This document shows positions 46,403 through 58,869 of a DNA stretch of 64,000 nucleotides, piece after piece. The position numbers were made by a program, and so were the translations under genes. Below the pieces are notes generated by a model that saw only the letters and a list, made by a program, of their open reading frames with translations, made no database searches and had not been told where the DNA came from. Position 1 is the stretch's first letter, and every line of letters starts with the position of its first letter. Location of the stretch: the NCBI GenBank assembly GCA_031769625.1, contig JAUIMM010000121.1, positions 8,084,001 through 8,148,000 on the forward strand. The letters run 5' to 3'. Source of the DNA: Taudactylus pleione (Eukaryota > Chordata > Amphibia > Anura > Myobatrachidae).

Positions 46403-47001
46403 GGGCCTGATTCAGACCGGGACGCTATTTGTGTCCGCTCGCTGGCTAAAAGGGGCCGGCTATTTAAATCATGCGCTCGCACTGCATCGCGTAAAGCCGC
46501 CCACTAAGTAATAGCGAGCGGCCGCACTATGCGCTCGCACCTGTATAATGATGCCCCTTTGCCACTCGCAACACACGTCATCTCCGGCGGTTGTAGGATT
46601 AATCGGGAACATCGAGAGCCATCGGAGCTGCTCGCAGTGCTTGTGGTAGCATTTTCCCACCACAACTTTGCAAGCAGTTCTGGCTAAAATACGACCCAGT
46701 CACGTGTGTAATAACGCAACTTTGCTAATTATGCACACCCATTAAACTCCGTTCTGACGGTCGGGCACAACTGCGTTCGCACATCCACACCCCCGATTTC
46801 AAGCACCTTCCCCTGTTACCACCCACAAACGGCACTATCTGTCCCTCAGAATAGCGGCCCAACTGCGGGCTACGGGCGAGCACTTTCCCATCGCAATGAC
46901 TGGTTCACGCATGCGCTTTGTGCCTCATACGCATGCGCAGATTGCAAAAAATTGCTCAATGCGAGCGAGCGCAGCATAGCGTCCATGTCTGAATCAGGCC
47001 C
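46403..47001. mobile_element. GGGCCTGATTCAG-family miniature element
   Basis: GGGCCTGATTCAGACC and the complementary GTCTGAATCAGGCCC ends, extended by GGGACGCTAT/ATAGCGTCC pairing. Flanks TTT and TTA. Non-coding. Confidence 0.82.
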
Positions 47002-47254
47002 TTATTGTTGTTAAATATTATTATTATTGTTTATTTGTAATGCTCTTCAATGCTGGACAAAGGGGATAATATAAATACATAATCAAGACCATATAAGTTA
47101 TACAAAATAACTATGATTTTCCAAACAAATAGTATCAAGGGCGCATGAGTTATAGCTTACAATCTATAGAGTATGAAATGAGCACAGCTGCAACAAAATA
47201 AGCAAATGTAGATCAGAGTGCAGTTTGGTACAGTTGCAAGGATGTAACAATGTG

Positions 47255-47975
47255 AATAGTGTAGGTGTGTGGGTGTATTAGTATGGGTAATACAGGTAGG
47301 AGTAGGATAGGTGTGAGGGTGTATTAGTGTGGGTAACACAGGTAGGAGTAGGATAGGTGTGAGGGTGTATTAGTGTGGGTAACACAGGTAGAAGTAGGAT
47401 AGGTGTGAGGGTGTATTAGTGTGGGTAACACAGGTAGAAGTAGGGGAGATGTGATGGTGTATTAGTATGGGTAATACAGGTAGGAGTAGGGGAGATGTGA
47501 TGGTGCATTAGTATGGGTAATACAGGTAGGAGTAGGGGAGATGTGATGGTGCATTAGTGTGGGTAATACAGGTAGGAGTAGGGGAGATGTGAGGGTGCAT
47601 TAGTGTGGGTAACACAGGTAGGAGTAGGGTAGATGTGAGGGTGCATTAGTGTGGGTAACACAGGTAGGAGTAGGGTAGATGTGAGGGTGCATTAGTGTGG
47701 GTAACACAGGTAGGAGTAGGGTAGGTGTGAGGGTGCATTAGTGTGGGTAACACAGGTAGGAGTAGGGTAGATGTGAGGGTGCATTAGTGTGGGTAACACA
47801 GGTAGGAGTAGGGTAGGTGTGAGGGTGCATTAGTGCGGGTAATACAGGTAGGAGTAGGGTAGATGTGAGGGTGCATTAGTGTGAGTAACACAGGTAGGAG
47901 TAGGGTAGATGTGAGGGTGCATTAATGTAAGTAATATAGGTAGGAGTAGGGTAGGTGTGATGGTGTATGACTTTG
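47255..47975. repeat. ~47-bp minisatellite, about 15 units
   Basis: Unit GGTGTGAGGGTGCATTAGTG then TGGGTAACACAGGTAGGAGTAGGGTA, period 46-48. Units recur as diverged fragments at 48362-48417, 49706-49731 and 50025-50150, so the array was longer and was interrupted by insertions. Confidence 0.92.
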
Positions 47976-47981
47976 GATAGT

Positions 47982-48360
47982 GGACCTGATTCAGACCCGC
48001 TCGCTAGGATGCATTCACACGCAGCCGCCAGCAGCCAGAGTATGCAAATCCCGTGATCGCTAGCAAGACATTAGCACGCAATCGCAATATGTATTTAGAC
48101 GCCCACCAGCCTGACACAAGACGCCCACTTTCCCTTAGTAACATACGTCATCTCCAGGAAGTGCATGAAACAATCGGTAATGTCGAGTAACATCGGACCC
48201 ATACGCAGCACTTGTGGCTGACCATACCCTACCGCAAGCACTGCGAGTGCTGCTGTGTGTATTTCAGCCGTGTACGTGTATGCTGACGCTGCATCTTAAT
48301 TATGTACGCCCCTGAAACGACGTTCAGATGCATCCTAGCGAGCGGGTCTGAATCAGGCCC
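47982..48360. mobile_element. GGGCCTGATTCAG-family miniature element in the minisatellite
   Basis: About 30 bases at each end are complementary, from CCTGATTCAGACCCGCTCGC inward to GGATGCAT. It interrupts the 47-bp array. Confidence 0.85.
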
Positions 48361-48417
48361 TGTGTACAGTAGGTGGAAGTACAGTAGATGTGAGGGTGTA
48401 CTAGTGTGGGTTGTATA

Positions 48418-49705
48418 CAGGGCCGGTGCAAGGTTTCTTGGCACCCTAGGCATTTCTTCAGCCTTATGCCCCCCCTTGATAGCTACACAAGCCCTTATAC
48501 AGTGCCCCCAGTAGTGGCCCCCCTATGCAGTGCCCCCAGTAGTGCCGGCAGTAGTGGTCCCTCCTATGCAGTGCCCCCAGTAGTGGTCCCCCCATGCAGT
48601 GCCCCTTATACAGTGCCCTCACTAGTGCCCCTTATACAGTGCCCCCAGTAGTGGCCTCCCTATGCAGGGCCCCCAGTAGTGGTCTCACCAGTGCAGTGCC
48701 CCCAGTAGTAATCCCCCCCAGCAATGCCCCTAGTAGTAGCCCCCCAGCAGTAATCCCTCCCTATGTAGTGCCCCCAGTAGTAGTCCCCCGAGCAGTGCCC
48801 CTAGTAGTAGCCCCCCCAGCAATCCCCCCATGTAGTGCCTCCAGTAGTAGTCCTCCTAGCAGTGACCCCAGTAGCAGTCCCCCCCAGCAGTGCCCCCAGT
48901 AGCAGTTCCCCCTCAGCAGTACCCCTGGTAGTAATCCCCCTCTATGCAGTGTCCCCCAGTAGTGGTCCCACCAGTATGCAGTGCCCCCAGTAGTACACCC
49001 AGCAGTGCCCCTAGTAGCCCCCCCAGCAGTAATCCCTCCCTATGTAGTGCCCCCAGTAGTAGTCCTCCCAGCAGTGCCCCTAGTAGTAGCCCCCCCCCAT
49101 GTAGTGCCCCCAGTAGTAGTCCTCCCAGCAGTGCCCCCAGTAGGAGTCCCCCCCAGCAGTGCCTCCAGTAGCAGTTCCCCCTCAGCAGTAGTCCCCCCAG
49201 CAGTACCCCTAGTAGTAATCCCCCTCTATGCAGTGTCCCCCAGTAGTGGTCCCACCAGTGTGCAGTGCCCCTAGTAGTACCCCCAGCAGTGCCCCAGTAG
49301 TAATCCCCCTCTATGCAGGGACCCCAATAGTACCCCCAGTAGTAGTCCCCCCTCCCTGGCCAGAACACACACACAAAAAAAAACAACCCTCCACTTACCT
49401 TAATCCCCGCTCCAATGTCCGCTTCTCCTTCCTCCCGGGTCGGCCCGACCTGCATGATGGGAGAGACATCATGATGTCTCTCCCATCACCCACTGTGGGA
49501 GCCGGAAAATGGAGCTCATGAGTGCGCTCCAGCCCAGCTCCGGCAGTGGGCGCAGCAGCCGATGAGAGTCTGGCTGACTCTCATCGGCTGCTAAAACAAA
49601 CACACAGCTGCCGGCGCCGGCGGCTGTGTGTTTGTTATACTAGTAGTGTAGTGCGGGTTGCACTTATGTGCAGTCCACACTACACAGCAATCCAGCGGCG
49701 TCCTT
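48418..49705. mobile_element. hAT-like element with CCCCCAGTAGTAG array, in the minisatellite
   Basis: Begins CAGGGCCGGTGCAAGGTTTC and continues with AGTGCCCCCAGTAGTAGTCC-type repeats (48490-49350), then the GACATCATGATGTC and CCGATGAGAGTC...GACTCTCATCGG palindromes. It is the inverse of 23560-25040. The right end stops at GCGGCGTCCTT and appears slightly truncated. Confidence 0.72.
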
Positions 49706-49731
49706 AAATATGGGTGGGAGTACGATAGGTG

Positions 49732-50022
49732 CAGTGGCGTATTTTCCCTAGGAGCTGCAGGACTCACGGCCAGACAGGCAGTTCCAGAGGGAGGTATTTT
49801 GTCCCCTTGGGACTGCCAGTCCGGATTTCAATTAGAAGAGAGAGTTTTTCTTATGCAAAGCCACTGCCCTACAATAATGGCAGCACTATCTGGCTTCTAT
49901 GTGCTGCAATCGATGCAGTCCCTAGAATCCTGGGTTGCTTTTCAATTTATGATCATGCGTACAAGCCGGCTGCACAGACCGACAGGTGGCAGCAGACCAC
50001 TCGAAGATTACAAGTAGGAGCT
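49732..50022. mobile_element. Third insertion in the minisatellite, hAT-like end
   Basis: Starts CAGTGGCGTATTTTCCC, a hAT-type terminus, after GGTGGGAGTACGATAGGTG. Minisatellite resumes at about 50025 (GGTAGATGTGAGGGTGCATT). The right end is not recognisable. Confidence 0.55.
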
Positions 50023-50160
50023 CCTCTGGGTAGATGTGAGGGTGCATTGCTGTGAATATTATGGGTGGGACTAGTGTAGGTGTGAAAGTACATTAGTATG
50101 GCTAATATGGGTGATTAGGGTATAAGGGTGTATTAGAGTGGGTACTATAGGTAAGATTAC

Positions 50161-50335
50161 TCCCCTGCATATACATATATATATACAAACACATATATAC
50201 ACACACATACATATTTTGAACACACACACATACATACATATAAACACACACATATATCACACAGATTACACACACACACACACACGTATATGTCACACAT
50301 ACAGAACACAAACACACACACTCTCTCTCTCTTAC
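50161..50335. repeat. Compound CA/TA microsatellite
   Basis: ACACACATATATACACACAC-type tract ending in CTCTCTCTCT. Open frames over it are artefacts. Confidence 0.9.
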
Positions 50336-50869
50336 CTTGCAGCAGCTGCAGGTAGTAGATGGGGACGGAACAAGACACCATGTAATTAGGCCCTTCCCAC
50401 TAGTGGCAAAATGTGGCGATTTGCAGGTCAATTGCAAGGGGGCGGGGCCAAAATTACTCAAAATGAATAAATAATGTAATATTGACTTCGCCTCCTCCCC
50501 ATTGACCCACAGATCGCAACATTTTGCTGCGAGTGGGCGGGGCTTAATATACATGGTGCCTGCTTTCTGGTCTATCGGGGGTTTCTGGCTACTCAGAAAC
50601 CCCCCCTGTGTGCGCTACTGCCCGGGCTCCACCTCCTCTCCTCGCTGCCTGCCCTCAGGAGAGCCATTTATGAGCTGCCCGGACTGGAGCAGTCTCTTTG
50701 GTGATTGTGTCTCTCTGGGTTCTGACATGGAGCTGAAAGCGGACAGCCACCACCTCCCAGAGTTACAGCAACAGCATCCCAGTCCTGGGGCTGGGCACCT
50801 ATCCCGCTCCCTGTATGGTCAGTGACACCAAAGGGACAGTTGCAGCCCTGACTGCCCCCGATCCTCTAC
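50336..50869. other. No gene recognised
   Basis: GC-moderate DNA with an inverted pair TTTTGCTGCGAGTGGGCGG and CCACTAGTGGCAAAATG around 50398-50540, probably an uncharacterised miniature element. No coding signal. Confidence 0.4.
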
Positions 50870-52053
50870 CAGTGTCGTTACTAGGGTATTTGGAGCCCAG
50901 GGCAAAATGAAAAATGTAGCCCCCCCCATGTGCATGCGGAAGAAAAGTGGGCATGGCCACTGAAAAATGGGGGCGTGTCAACATGACACACCACCGTTTC
51001 TCGTCACTCTGGGAGCATTCCTTTCCAGTAGTGCCAATATATAGTGCCCCATTAATGCCCCTTATACAGTGCTCCCTGTAGTGTCCCTTATGCAATACCC
51101 CCAGTAGCGCCCCTTTAGCAGTGCCCCTCATGTAATGTCCCCAGTAGTAGTGCCCTATATACAATGCACATTATGCAGTGTCCCCAGTAGTGCCAATATA
51201 TAGTGCCCCTTATACAGTGCTCCCTGTAGTGTCCCTTATGCAGTACCCCCAGTAGCGCCCCTTTAGCAGTGCCCCCTGTAGTGCCCAATATACAGTGCCC
51301 CAGTAGTGCCCCTTATGCAGTGCTCCCAGTAGTGCCCAATATACAGTGCCCCCATTAGTGCCCCCTATGTAGTGCCCCTTATATAGTGACCCCTATGCAG
51401 TGCCCAATATACAATGCCCCCAGTAATGCCCCTTATACAGAACCCCCAGTAGTGCTCCTGCTGCAGTTCCTCAAGAAGTACCCAATATATAGTGCCCCCT
51501 ATGCAGTGTCCCTTTTATAGTGCTCCCTAGGCAGTGCCCAATATACAATGATGCCAGTAGTGCCCCTTATACAGTGCCCCCAGTAGTACCCCTTATATAG
51601 TGCCCCCAGTAGTGCCCAATATATAGTGCCCTTTACATAGTGCCAAATATACAGTACCCCCAGTAGTAGTGCCTTTTACACATAAAACACACAAACAGAT
51701 AAAATTATACTTACCGGAAGCCTCGCTCTTGCGCCCGCCGCGTCCGCTCCTCAGCACTCCTACTCTGCACTATGGGAGAGACATCATGACGTCTCTCCCT
51801 TCACCCACTGTGGGAGCCGGAAGGCGGAGCTCATGAGTGAGCACCAGCCAATGAGAGTCTGTCTGACTCTCATTGGCTGCCAAAACAAACACACCGCCGT
51901 CGGGTAGTACTATACTACCTGGCACTGGTGGCGGTGTGTTTGTTTTACTGTATAGTGCGGACCACACTCACTGTGGTCTGCACTACACACTGATCTGGAC
52001 GCCGGCGCCCAGGGCATGTACCCTGCCCGACCCCCCCCTTAGTTACGCCACTG
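50870..52053. mobile_element. hAT-like element with both ends and internal array
   Basis: Ends CAGTGTCGTTACTAGGG and CCTTAGTTACGCCACTG. Flanks TCCTCTAC and CCTTCTAC agree at 6 of 8 positions. The interior has AGTGCCCCTTATACAGTGC-type repeats (51030-51665), GACATCATGACGTC and CCAATGAGAGTC...GACTCTCATTGG. No transposase. Confidence 0.8.
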
Positions 52054-53466
52054 CCTTCTACTGTAACCTGATCTCCTTATACTGTACCCTGATCCCTGGA
52101 AAAGAGATGCGATTATTGATAAATGGACCCCTAAAGGAGGATGGAAGTGTGCCAACGGACAGAGAGACAGGTTAAAAAGCCTGGGGAGAAGGTGGGCATG
52201 CAGGGGAGTGCAGTACTTATGTTATGGGGTATGGGTGTATATGATGGGGACTCATGTTCCCTGCATTCTTCATCACTTTACTGTAATAGACAAAACGCTT
52301 TACTGTTCATAGACAAAATGCCTGCTACAACCTAGAATGTGTATTCATGTGGTCTTGCTGAAACAGTGAATTCGACTTCCCTATCCTTCGGGGCAGGTCT
52401 GGTGTTTGTCGGTGCGAGTTGTGTGTAGTTGTATAGGAGAGTGATTAGACTCATATGTTGTGGTGTTATTTATGGCATGTCAGCGCACTTGCCTAAGGGT
52501 GTCTATAGGTTTGAAAAAAAATCACCTGTATAAAATACAATTATGTGCGTCTGAGATTCATTTCTGTACACCAAACTGTTTGTTTGGTTTATTTATTAAT
52601 GTCACATCTGTGAAATAGCTGCGGATTTATTTTATTTTGTATTCGTGTATTCACTTTGCCCAGCTCAGCATTCCTCTGTAATTAAATCAGTATGTATAGT
52701 ACGTTTCCAGATATTAATTATTTTGTTATTCAGTGTTAAGTCATTAAAAGCAGGGATCTACTTAGTGTGTCTTCGTTTCCTCTACAAGGCTTAAAGAAGC
52801 TTAGCATGTTTCTAGCATCAATGCTACAATACAGACACACTGCTGCGGAGGGGTTAATTGAGTGCATAGGATAAGAGGGTGGTAAAGTCTCTAGTGTTTA
52901 AGGCTATTGAAGGCTGCACTGAAAGGTAGGCTTTGAATAAATCAAGATTCAAGCAAGTTATTCATGCCGCTCCTCTTAGTCATGGTTAGTTATCATTTAC
53001 TTGACTGGTCGTCGTCTAGAATCTTACCGCTTATTCCGACTCGTTACTAACCCCCAGCATTATAGAGGTCTCTATTCTAGTTATACTGCTTTGAGTCTCA
53101 TTTCTCAGACCAGATGAGACACAGAAAGCATTAACTGAACATGATAACTCCCGCAGAGACAGCAACCAGCTGGGGTCTCCTCGCACTCTCCTCCCATACC
53201 CCAGCAGTGTACCCTTACACTGATTCATTGAGATAGCGATCTTTAATTAGACCTAAATATTAATGGTTCGCTGCACATCTTATCACTTCGCCTTGCGGGA
53301 GCAGAAACACAGTACCGGGGCTCAGCCATGATGTGTTTCCAGGTTACATTATAGCATCTGAACGCTCCAGGCTGTATTATGCAGGGAATGGGTACGTTTA
53401 TTTTCCATTGCTGTCTATTTTTAATATAGAGTTGACTACAAAGCTAGCTATCAGGAAGCAAATACT
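52054..53466. other. No gene recognised
   Basis: AT-rich and apparently low copy. It is one of the few long stretches here without recognisable repeats. Confidence 0.5.
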
Positions 53467-53970
53467 GGGCCTGATTCAGATTTGAGCGCTATTCGGATGT
53501 TCATGCAGTTAAGCGATTATCGGTGGCTTGCGCATACATCACAGCCACATTGTACACTCACTGCAAATTAATTGCGATCACGCTCGCTGTGGGGATACAC
53601 TCGCCATTGATTGACAGGAATAGACCGCTCTGTGGGTGGTTAGAGGGAGTTCTGGACAAACCGCGGGCATGTCAGGCCGTTTCCTGGGTGTGTACTAGCC
53701 AGCGTCTGTGATCGCGCACACAGAGAACAAAGCTCCAGCGCTGCAATTACCACGTCCATTCTGCGTGACCATAGACTCACTGGAGGAGTCGATGTTTTGG
53801 GGATCTGCGTCCAGTGCTGCGTTTGTGTACGCAATTGCGGGCAGCTACAAGGGCTCCGTAGGCGTCTCAATACAAATTCTGCTGGCTGATACATTAGCAT
53901 ATTGTATCAATTACTAAGCAGCACAATTCGCAATTGCGTTTGCATTAGTGTATGACTCTGAATCAGGCCC
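53467..53970. mobile_element. GGGCCTGATTCAG-family miniature element
   Basis: GGGCCTGATTCAGA left end and TCTGAATCAGGCCC right end. The interior is less palindromic than the 35189 copy, so it is a different subfamily. Confidence 0.8.
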
Positions 53971-54375
53971 TCTGTGTGCTACTTGCCTAGCAACTCATTT
54001 TCTGTTCAACCTGTTTTAGGCAAAACACCAAAGTTCCCCATATACATTATTTATACTGTAGCTGTTACAGTGCCCTCAAGCAGCCTCTAGTATTATACAG
54101 CATGTGTTAAATACTGTAGTTTGTGTAAGAAGTGCAAAAGTTACATGATATGTACATTTTACAGGACTGCATATGTCTGTTGTGATTTTAATTAACATTT
54201 TCATTTAGTTTTTTTTTTCATGGAATGTCCTAAATGTGAGAATAGAGTTAGGGATCGGTGTGCCTCCAGAAATGGTCCGTGATATTACTCTGGGGGCATA
54301 GTCATGCCACACTGTGGCATTGTCGCATAAAGTTAGGAAATTTCACTTCCCACTGGGACATGTCTAGCGCATCCA

Positions 54376-55280
54376 GGGCTCTATTTACTACAATCCGCAT
54401 ATTGAATGCAGATTATAGTGTGATATTATCGACTGAATTCGCATTGCGAATTCAGGCAATATCACAGGAATTTACTACTTGCGAGAAAGCTCTGTCCCTG
54501 CGAATCCCCTCCGCACACTAGTCACGGTATTTTCGCAAAAAATACTGTGACAAAGTGCCCGCGCATGTGCCGACCGGCCGCCGCTAAGCTCCACCCCCTG
54601 TGATCACGGACCCCCCGCGACCACTCTCCCCCCCCCCCCCGCAACCCCCCCTATCCATTAGTAGCACTTACCCGCATGGTTGGGTCTCCGGTGATGTCCT
54701 CCATGCGTCCGGTCAGGTGATATCCCATACTGCACTGGGACCCGATCACCTGATGACCGGGCCACAGTGCACTATGGGAGATCAGCTGACCGGAGGGGAG
54801 ACATCTCCGGAGGCCCGATCACCGGTCCCTGGAGTCAGGTAAGTAAAAACATTTTTTGACAATTTTTTTTTCTTTTTTTAACAGTAATCAGCTTGCGGTC
54901 TGTTTAGACTACACAGCTGATTACTGGGACTGACTCCCGACTCTGCTCTCCCCGTTAGAGCGGAGCATGAGTCCGGTAACTGGGGGATACCCTGGATAAC
55001 GCCACCTCCAGGTGGCGTTATTATCACAGGGCCTCCCTAGGTATTTTTTTCACAATTTATTTTTAGTAACTTTGGCCAGATCACATTTCCGATTACAATG
55101 ATGGGAAATGCGATCTGATTACTAAAAATAAGTGATACTTAGGGGTTGGAGTAGAATTTTACGAATTCTACTCCAATTGCCCTGTAATAACTATAGGTGA
55201 TACTAAAATAATGTGAAAAGGGTGTGAAAACACCCTTTTTCACTTTATTTTAATAAAAATAATGTTAATAAATAGAGCCC
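54376..55280. mobile_element. GGGCTCTATTTACTA-family element, uninterrupted
   Basis: Ends GGGCTCTATTTACTA and TAATAAATAGAGCCC. It shares its interior with 25934-28021 and represents the state before the hAT insertion there. It contains GATATCCCATACTGCACTGG and its complement, forming a central hairpin. Confidence 0.85.
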
Positions 55281-55679
55281 CTAAAGTGATAGGCCAACCA
55301 CAGCCTTGGTTACCCTAAAAATACTCTGCATTACTGTATTCACCAGTAACAGGAGCATAGAGCCTCCATTAAAGGCATAACTTCTGGCAGTCAGGACAAA
55401 AGTTCTGGCAGCCCAGGAAATGTGCCACCTAAATAAGGACAGTTGAGACTCCCGAATTTTAGAGAATTTTGCTGGACTCCTGGGCAGCGGCGGATTGGGA
55501 TGGAAAACCAGGAAATTTCTGAAAGCAATCCTAATGGAAACGGGGTTTGTTGAGGGGGCAGGATCTGTAGAGGGGGGTGAGATCAGGGCCGTAACAGGGC
55601 ATAGTTGTGCCCAGTGCTGGCCCTGCCCATTTGGCGTGCAAAGTCATGGCATCGTGTGCATGATGTTGCGCAGAAAGGG
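55281..55679. other. No gene recognised
   Basis: Short unclassified stretch between elements; both strands inspected. Confidence 0.4.
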
Positions 55680-55910
55680 GTGCAGCAGACGTAATCCCGG
55701 CACCAGAATCCCGACGTTAAGTATTAGGGTTAGGGGAGGGTTAGGTTTAGGGTTATGGGTAGGCACTAGGAGGAGGGTTAGGGGTAGGCACCTGTGGGAG
55801 GGGACTTGGGGTTAGGGTACTTACCTAGTTGGGTCTGGATTCTGACTGTTGGGATGGCACTGTTGATATTGTGCCCGCCGGGATCCCGTGCCCAACGCAC
55901 TTGCAGGTAA
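55680..55910. mobile_element. Telomere-motif interspersed repeat, copy 3
   Basis: AATCCCGGCACCAGAATCCC left part, then GGTTAGGGGAGGGTTAGG units, then a GCCGGGATCCCGTGCCC end. Shorter than the other copies. Confidence 0.6.
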
Positions 55911-56049
55911 TTGCTGTTTTCATATTGTGTTGATGAATGCTACTTAATGGGCCACCAAACCTAAAGTACAAGGTCAATTATATAACAGAACTACTAACAA
56001 CATTCAGAAACTTTTCACTTCTCAGAACTAATGATATGTAGGAGGGATA

Positions 56050-56625
56050 TGTTGAATATGCCAGCGGATGGGATCCCGGGCGTCAAAATACCAACGACGG
56101 CCGGGCATAATGCCAACGTTGATATCCCGTAGAGGATTAGGATACCGACGTCGGCATCCCGACCAACACCATCCCCACGGTAAAAGGACAGGGAAGTATG
56201 ATAGTTGGCCTGGGGATGGGGGGTTAGGTTTAGGCACCCCTGGGGGTAGATTAGGGTTAGGTACCCCCGGGGAGGGTTAGGTTTCGGGGAGGGGGGTTTG
56301 GCACTATCGGGGGAAAGTTAGGGTTAGGCACAACCCAGGGAGGGTTAGGTTTAGGGTGCGGGATGGATGGGGCTAGGGTTAGGCACCACCGGCGGGAGGT
56401 TAGGGTTAGGCACCCCCCGGGGAGTGTTAGGTTTAGGGTGCAGGACGGAGGGGGTTAGGGTTAGGCACCACCAGGGGTAGGTTAGGGTTAGGCACCCCCC
56501 GAGGAGGTTAGGGTTAGGCACCACCAGGGGAGGGTTAGAGGGGGAGAGGGGAAGGGTTAGGCTACTTACCGCCCTGTCGGGATTTAACTCCATCAGGCTT
56601 CCGCCAGCATATCATACTCAACCTA
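56050..56625. mobile_element. Telomere-motif interspersed repeat, copy 4, with terminal inverted repeats
   Basis: Left GTTGAATATGCCAGCGG pairs with right CCGCCAGCATATCATACTCAAC, allowing a 5-base insertion. Interior GGTTAGGGTTAGGCACC-type units span about 56220-56560. It is the best copy for defining the family ends. Confidence 0.65.
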
Positions 56626-57307
56626 TTTACGAGATACATGAGATCTTGGGAAAGCAAACTCCCTGTCAGTTGTTCCATTTAAGAATACTGGGCTTAATTC
56701 AGCAGGACGTAAATGTAATCGTAACTGCATTCTCTCACGGAGATCGCAGTTGCTAAAATATGCTAATTCCCGCCAAAGCGTAGCCGAACACAAGGGTGCC
56801 CACTGCTGCCCTCTCATACACATACGATATGACATCATACAACAGTGTAAACATTGGTACCATAGATGCACAACAGCCAGTCATGCAGCATGTAAGTCAA
56901 GTCTGACCAGCCACAAGCACTGCAGCTCTCCTGACATGCAGAGCTCTCATACTCTGAATGTAAATGCAAGGGCTTATTTATGCATGCCCATGAAAATTAC
57001 AGTTATGGTAGACTTACTTAGATAACTCCTTTTCTTCGAGGTCCATAGGGTCCACAGGGATACCATGGGTGATATTATGGTTGGAGACCAGGCACCAAAC
57101 AATTAAAGCTTCAGCTCCCAGGATGCCTCGGGTCCTCCTCCATATATACTCCACCCCTAGCCATAGGACCAGTTTAGGTTATAAGCCTCAAGGCAGGAGA
57201 AGGAAAGAGGAGAAGAAAGAGCAATCGTACACCAGAAACACTGAAAATGAGGAAATCTGTGACCGAAAGAAAATTTACCCATGCAGCCAGATGCGTCAGG
57301 GTGGGTG

Positions 57308-57406
57308 CCCTGTGGACCTTATGGACCTTGAAGAAAAGGAGTTATCTAGGTAAGTCTACCATAACTCTAATTTTCTTATGCAGGGGCCATAGGGATCCAC
57401 ATGGGG
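57308..57406. repeat. Internal complementary region of the second DIRS copy
   Basis: The first part complements the left end at 57001-57060. The second part, after the junction near 57366 (ATAACT then CTAATTTTC), should complement the right end, but that end has been lost, so the region keeps a record of the missing terminus. Confidence 0.8.
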
Positions 57407-58090
57407 ATGTCCTAATGCAGTTCCCCTAGGGAGGGGGATGCTCCTGAGCAAAAAGGAGAACTCGTTGCCCAAATGAACCATCCTGAGAGTATCCAAAAGT
57501 ATCAAAGGCATAGAACCTAAGAAAAGTGTGGCTGCCTTGTACAATTGTTCAACAGAGGCACCACGACTAAATGCCCATGATGGCCCTACAGACCGAGTAG
57601 AATGTGCTGTCACCGTGCCTGGGACAGGGAGATCAGCCTGTGTGTACACCTGAGAGATAGTCATTCGTAGCCATCTCGACAGTTTCTGCTTATTAGCTGG
57701 CCATCCTTGTTTGTGAAATCCATATGATACAAAAAGAGCATCTGATTTTCTAACAGAGTTTGTGCGCTCCACATAGATACAGACAGCACAAACTATATCC
57801 AGGGAGGCTTCACCTACAGACAGATCTGGAGCCTGAAAAGCTGGAACAACAATTTCTTCATTCACATTATTCTAACATCTGGTAATGAGGCATCTTCCTC
57901 TGGAACCAGACTGACAGTGCAGAAACCTGCACTCTCAAAGTAGCCAGGCGGAGGCCACGGTCTCTACCTGCCTGCAGAAAAGCCAGTATCCTGGAAATGT
58001 TAAATACCTTAGGATCATACTTTCTGTGGGACACCATTGACCAAAAGAATGCCAAACTCTGTAATAGATGCGGGCAGAGGCAGGCTTCTG
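57356..58090 (-). pseudogene. DIRS tyrosine recombinase, deleted copy
   Basis: The frame 57865-57356 retains NEEIVVPAFQAPDLSVGEAS and HSTRSVGPSWA with the His-x-x-Arg pair, close to the recombinase of the first copy. Upstream, 58055-57867 keeps NISRILAFLQAGRDRGLRLA from the N-terminal domain. The segment between, which should hold the first catalytic Arg, is deleted, and the C-terminal Tyr region is degraded and frame-shifted. It cannot be active. Direct comparison with the other copy shows about 60-70% residue identity by eye in the shared parts. Confidence 0.8.
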
Positions 58091-58677
58091 TGCCCTAAGC
58101 ATCGTTTGAGATACAGAATTGGGAAAAACCTTTTGCTCTTAGAAAGGGAAGATTAAAGATACAACAATGTTATTCTCTTATTAACATAAAAACGTTTGTC
58201 AGGGTTACCCCATGCCTCATCCATAAGCTCAGTGAGCTGTTCAGATGCAGGAAACTCCGTTTTGACCACCTTCCGGTGGTTATTAAACACTGGAGTATTC
58301 TAACAATGAGCTGGTTCATCATTCTAAATGTCTAGGATCGATTTAACTGCCCTCACCAAAGAAGGAACATCCACCGTGGACGGATGGTCCTCCTCCCCCG
58401 AGCTAGACCCTGGAGAGGAACCTTGCACATCATCTGAATCCTCTGATGATGCGTCTGAATCCATATGTTGAGCAGACTGATAAAAAGCTAACTTGCGCTT
58501 AGGCGCCTTAGTAACTACCGGTCTGCTATCAACATTTAGATGGTGTCATACTCTGACTAGAATGGCCATCAACATCCTTCCAGGAAGTATGCATAGGAGG
58601 TGCAAACATAGCATGCAGTGGACACACCATCCAAGGAGGCATAGTGGGAGCAGCCATACGATCCACAAACTGCTTCA

Positions 58678-58869
58678 TTACCTGGGACAAAGAGCATCCC
58701 AAGAAGGCTCTTGTCCAGGAACAGGTAACCTGGACTGGTGAGGTGGTTCTTTATAACAGACAACACACAAACCATCCTTAATGTCCTGAGGGGACAAATA
58801 AGCCATACATGATTTACATGAAACCAGCACAGAGAGCTCCCCCTCCTGTATTCCTTTATCTTTTGACAT
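58678..58869 (-). pseudogene. DIRS gag N-terminus, deleted copy
   Basis: The ATG at 58869 begins MSKDKGIQEGELS and is followed by CKSCMAYLSPQDIKDGLCVVC, the same CxxC...CxxC layout as the gag of the first copy. The frame stops after about 63 codons. Sequence to about 58180 still shows acidic and Ser-rich coding remnants (encoded by GATGATGCGTCTGAATCC-type DNA) before the jump into the recombinase. The retained double-CxxC suggests this module is a constant part of DIRS Gag in this genome. No function remains. Confidence 0.65.

Noticed and set aside
47255..47975. CRISPR-like array of regularly spaced repeats
   Set aside because: The 47-bp units are contiguous with no unique spacers; it is a eukaryotic minisatellite.
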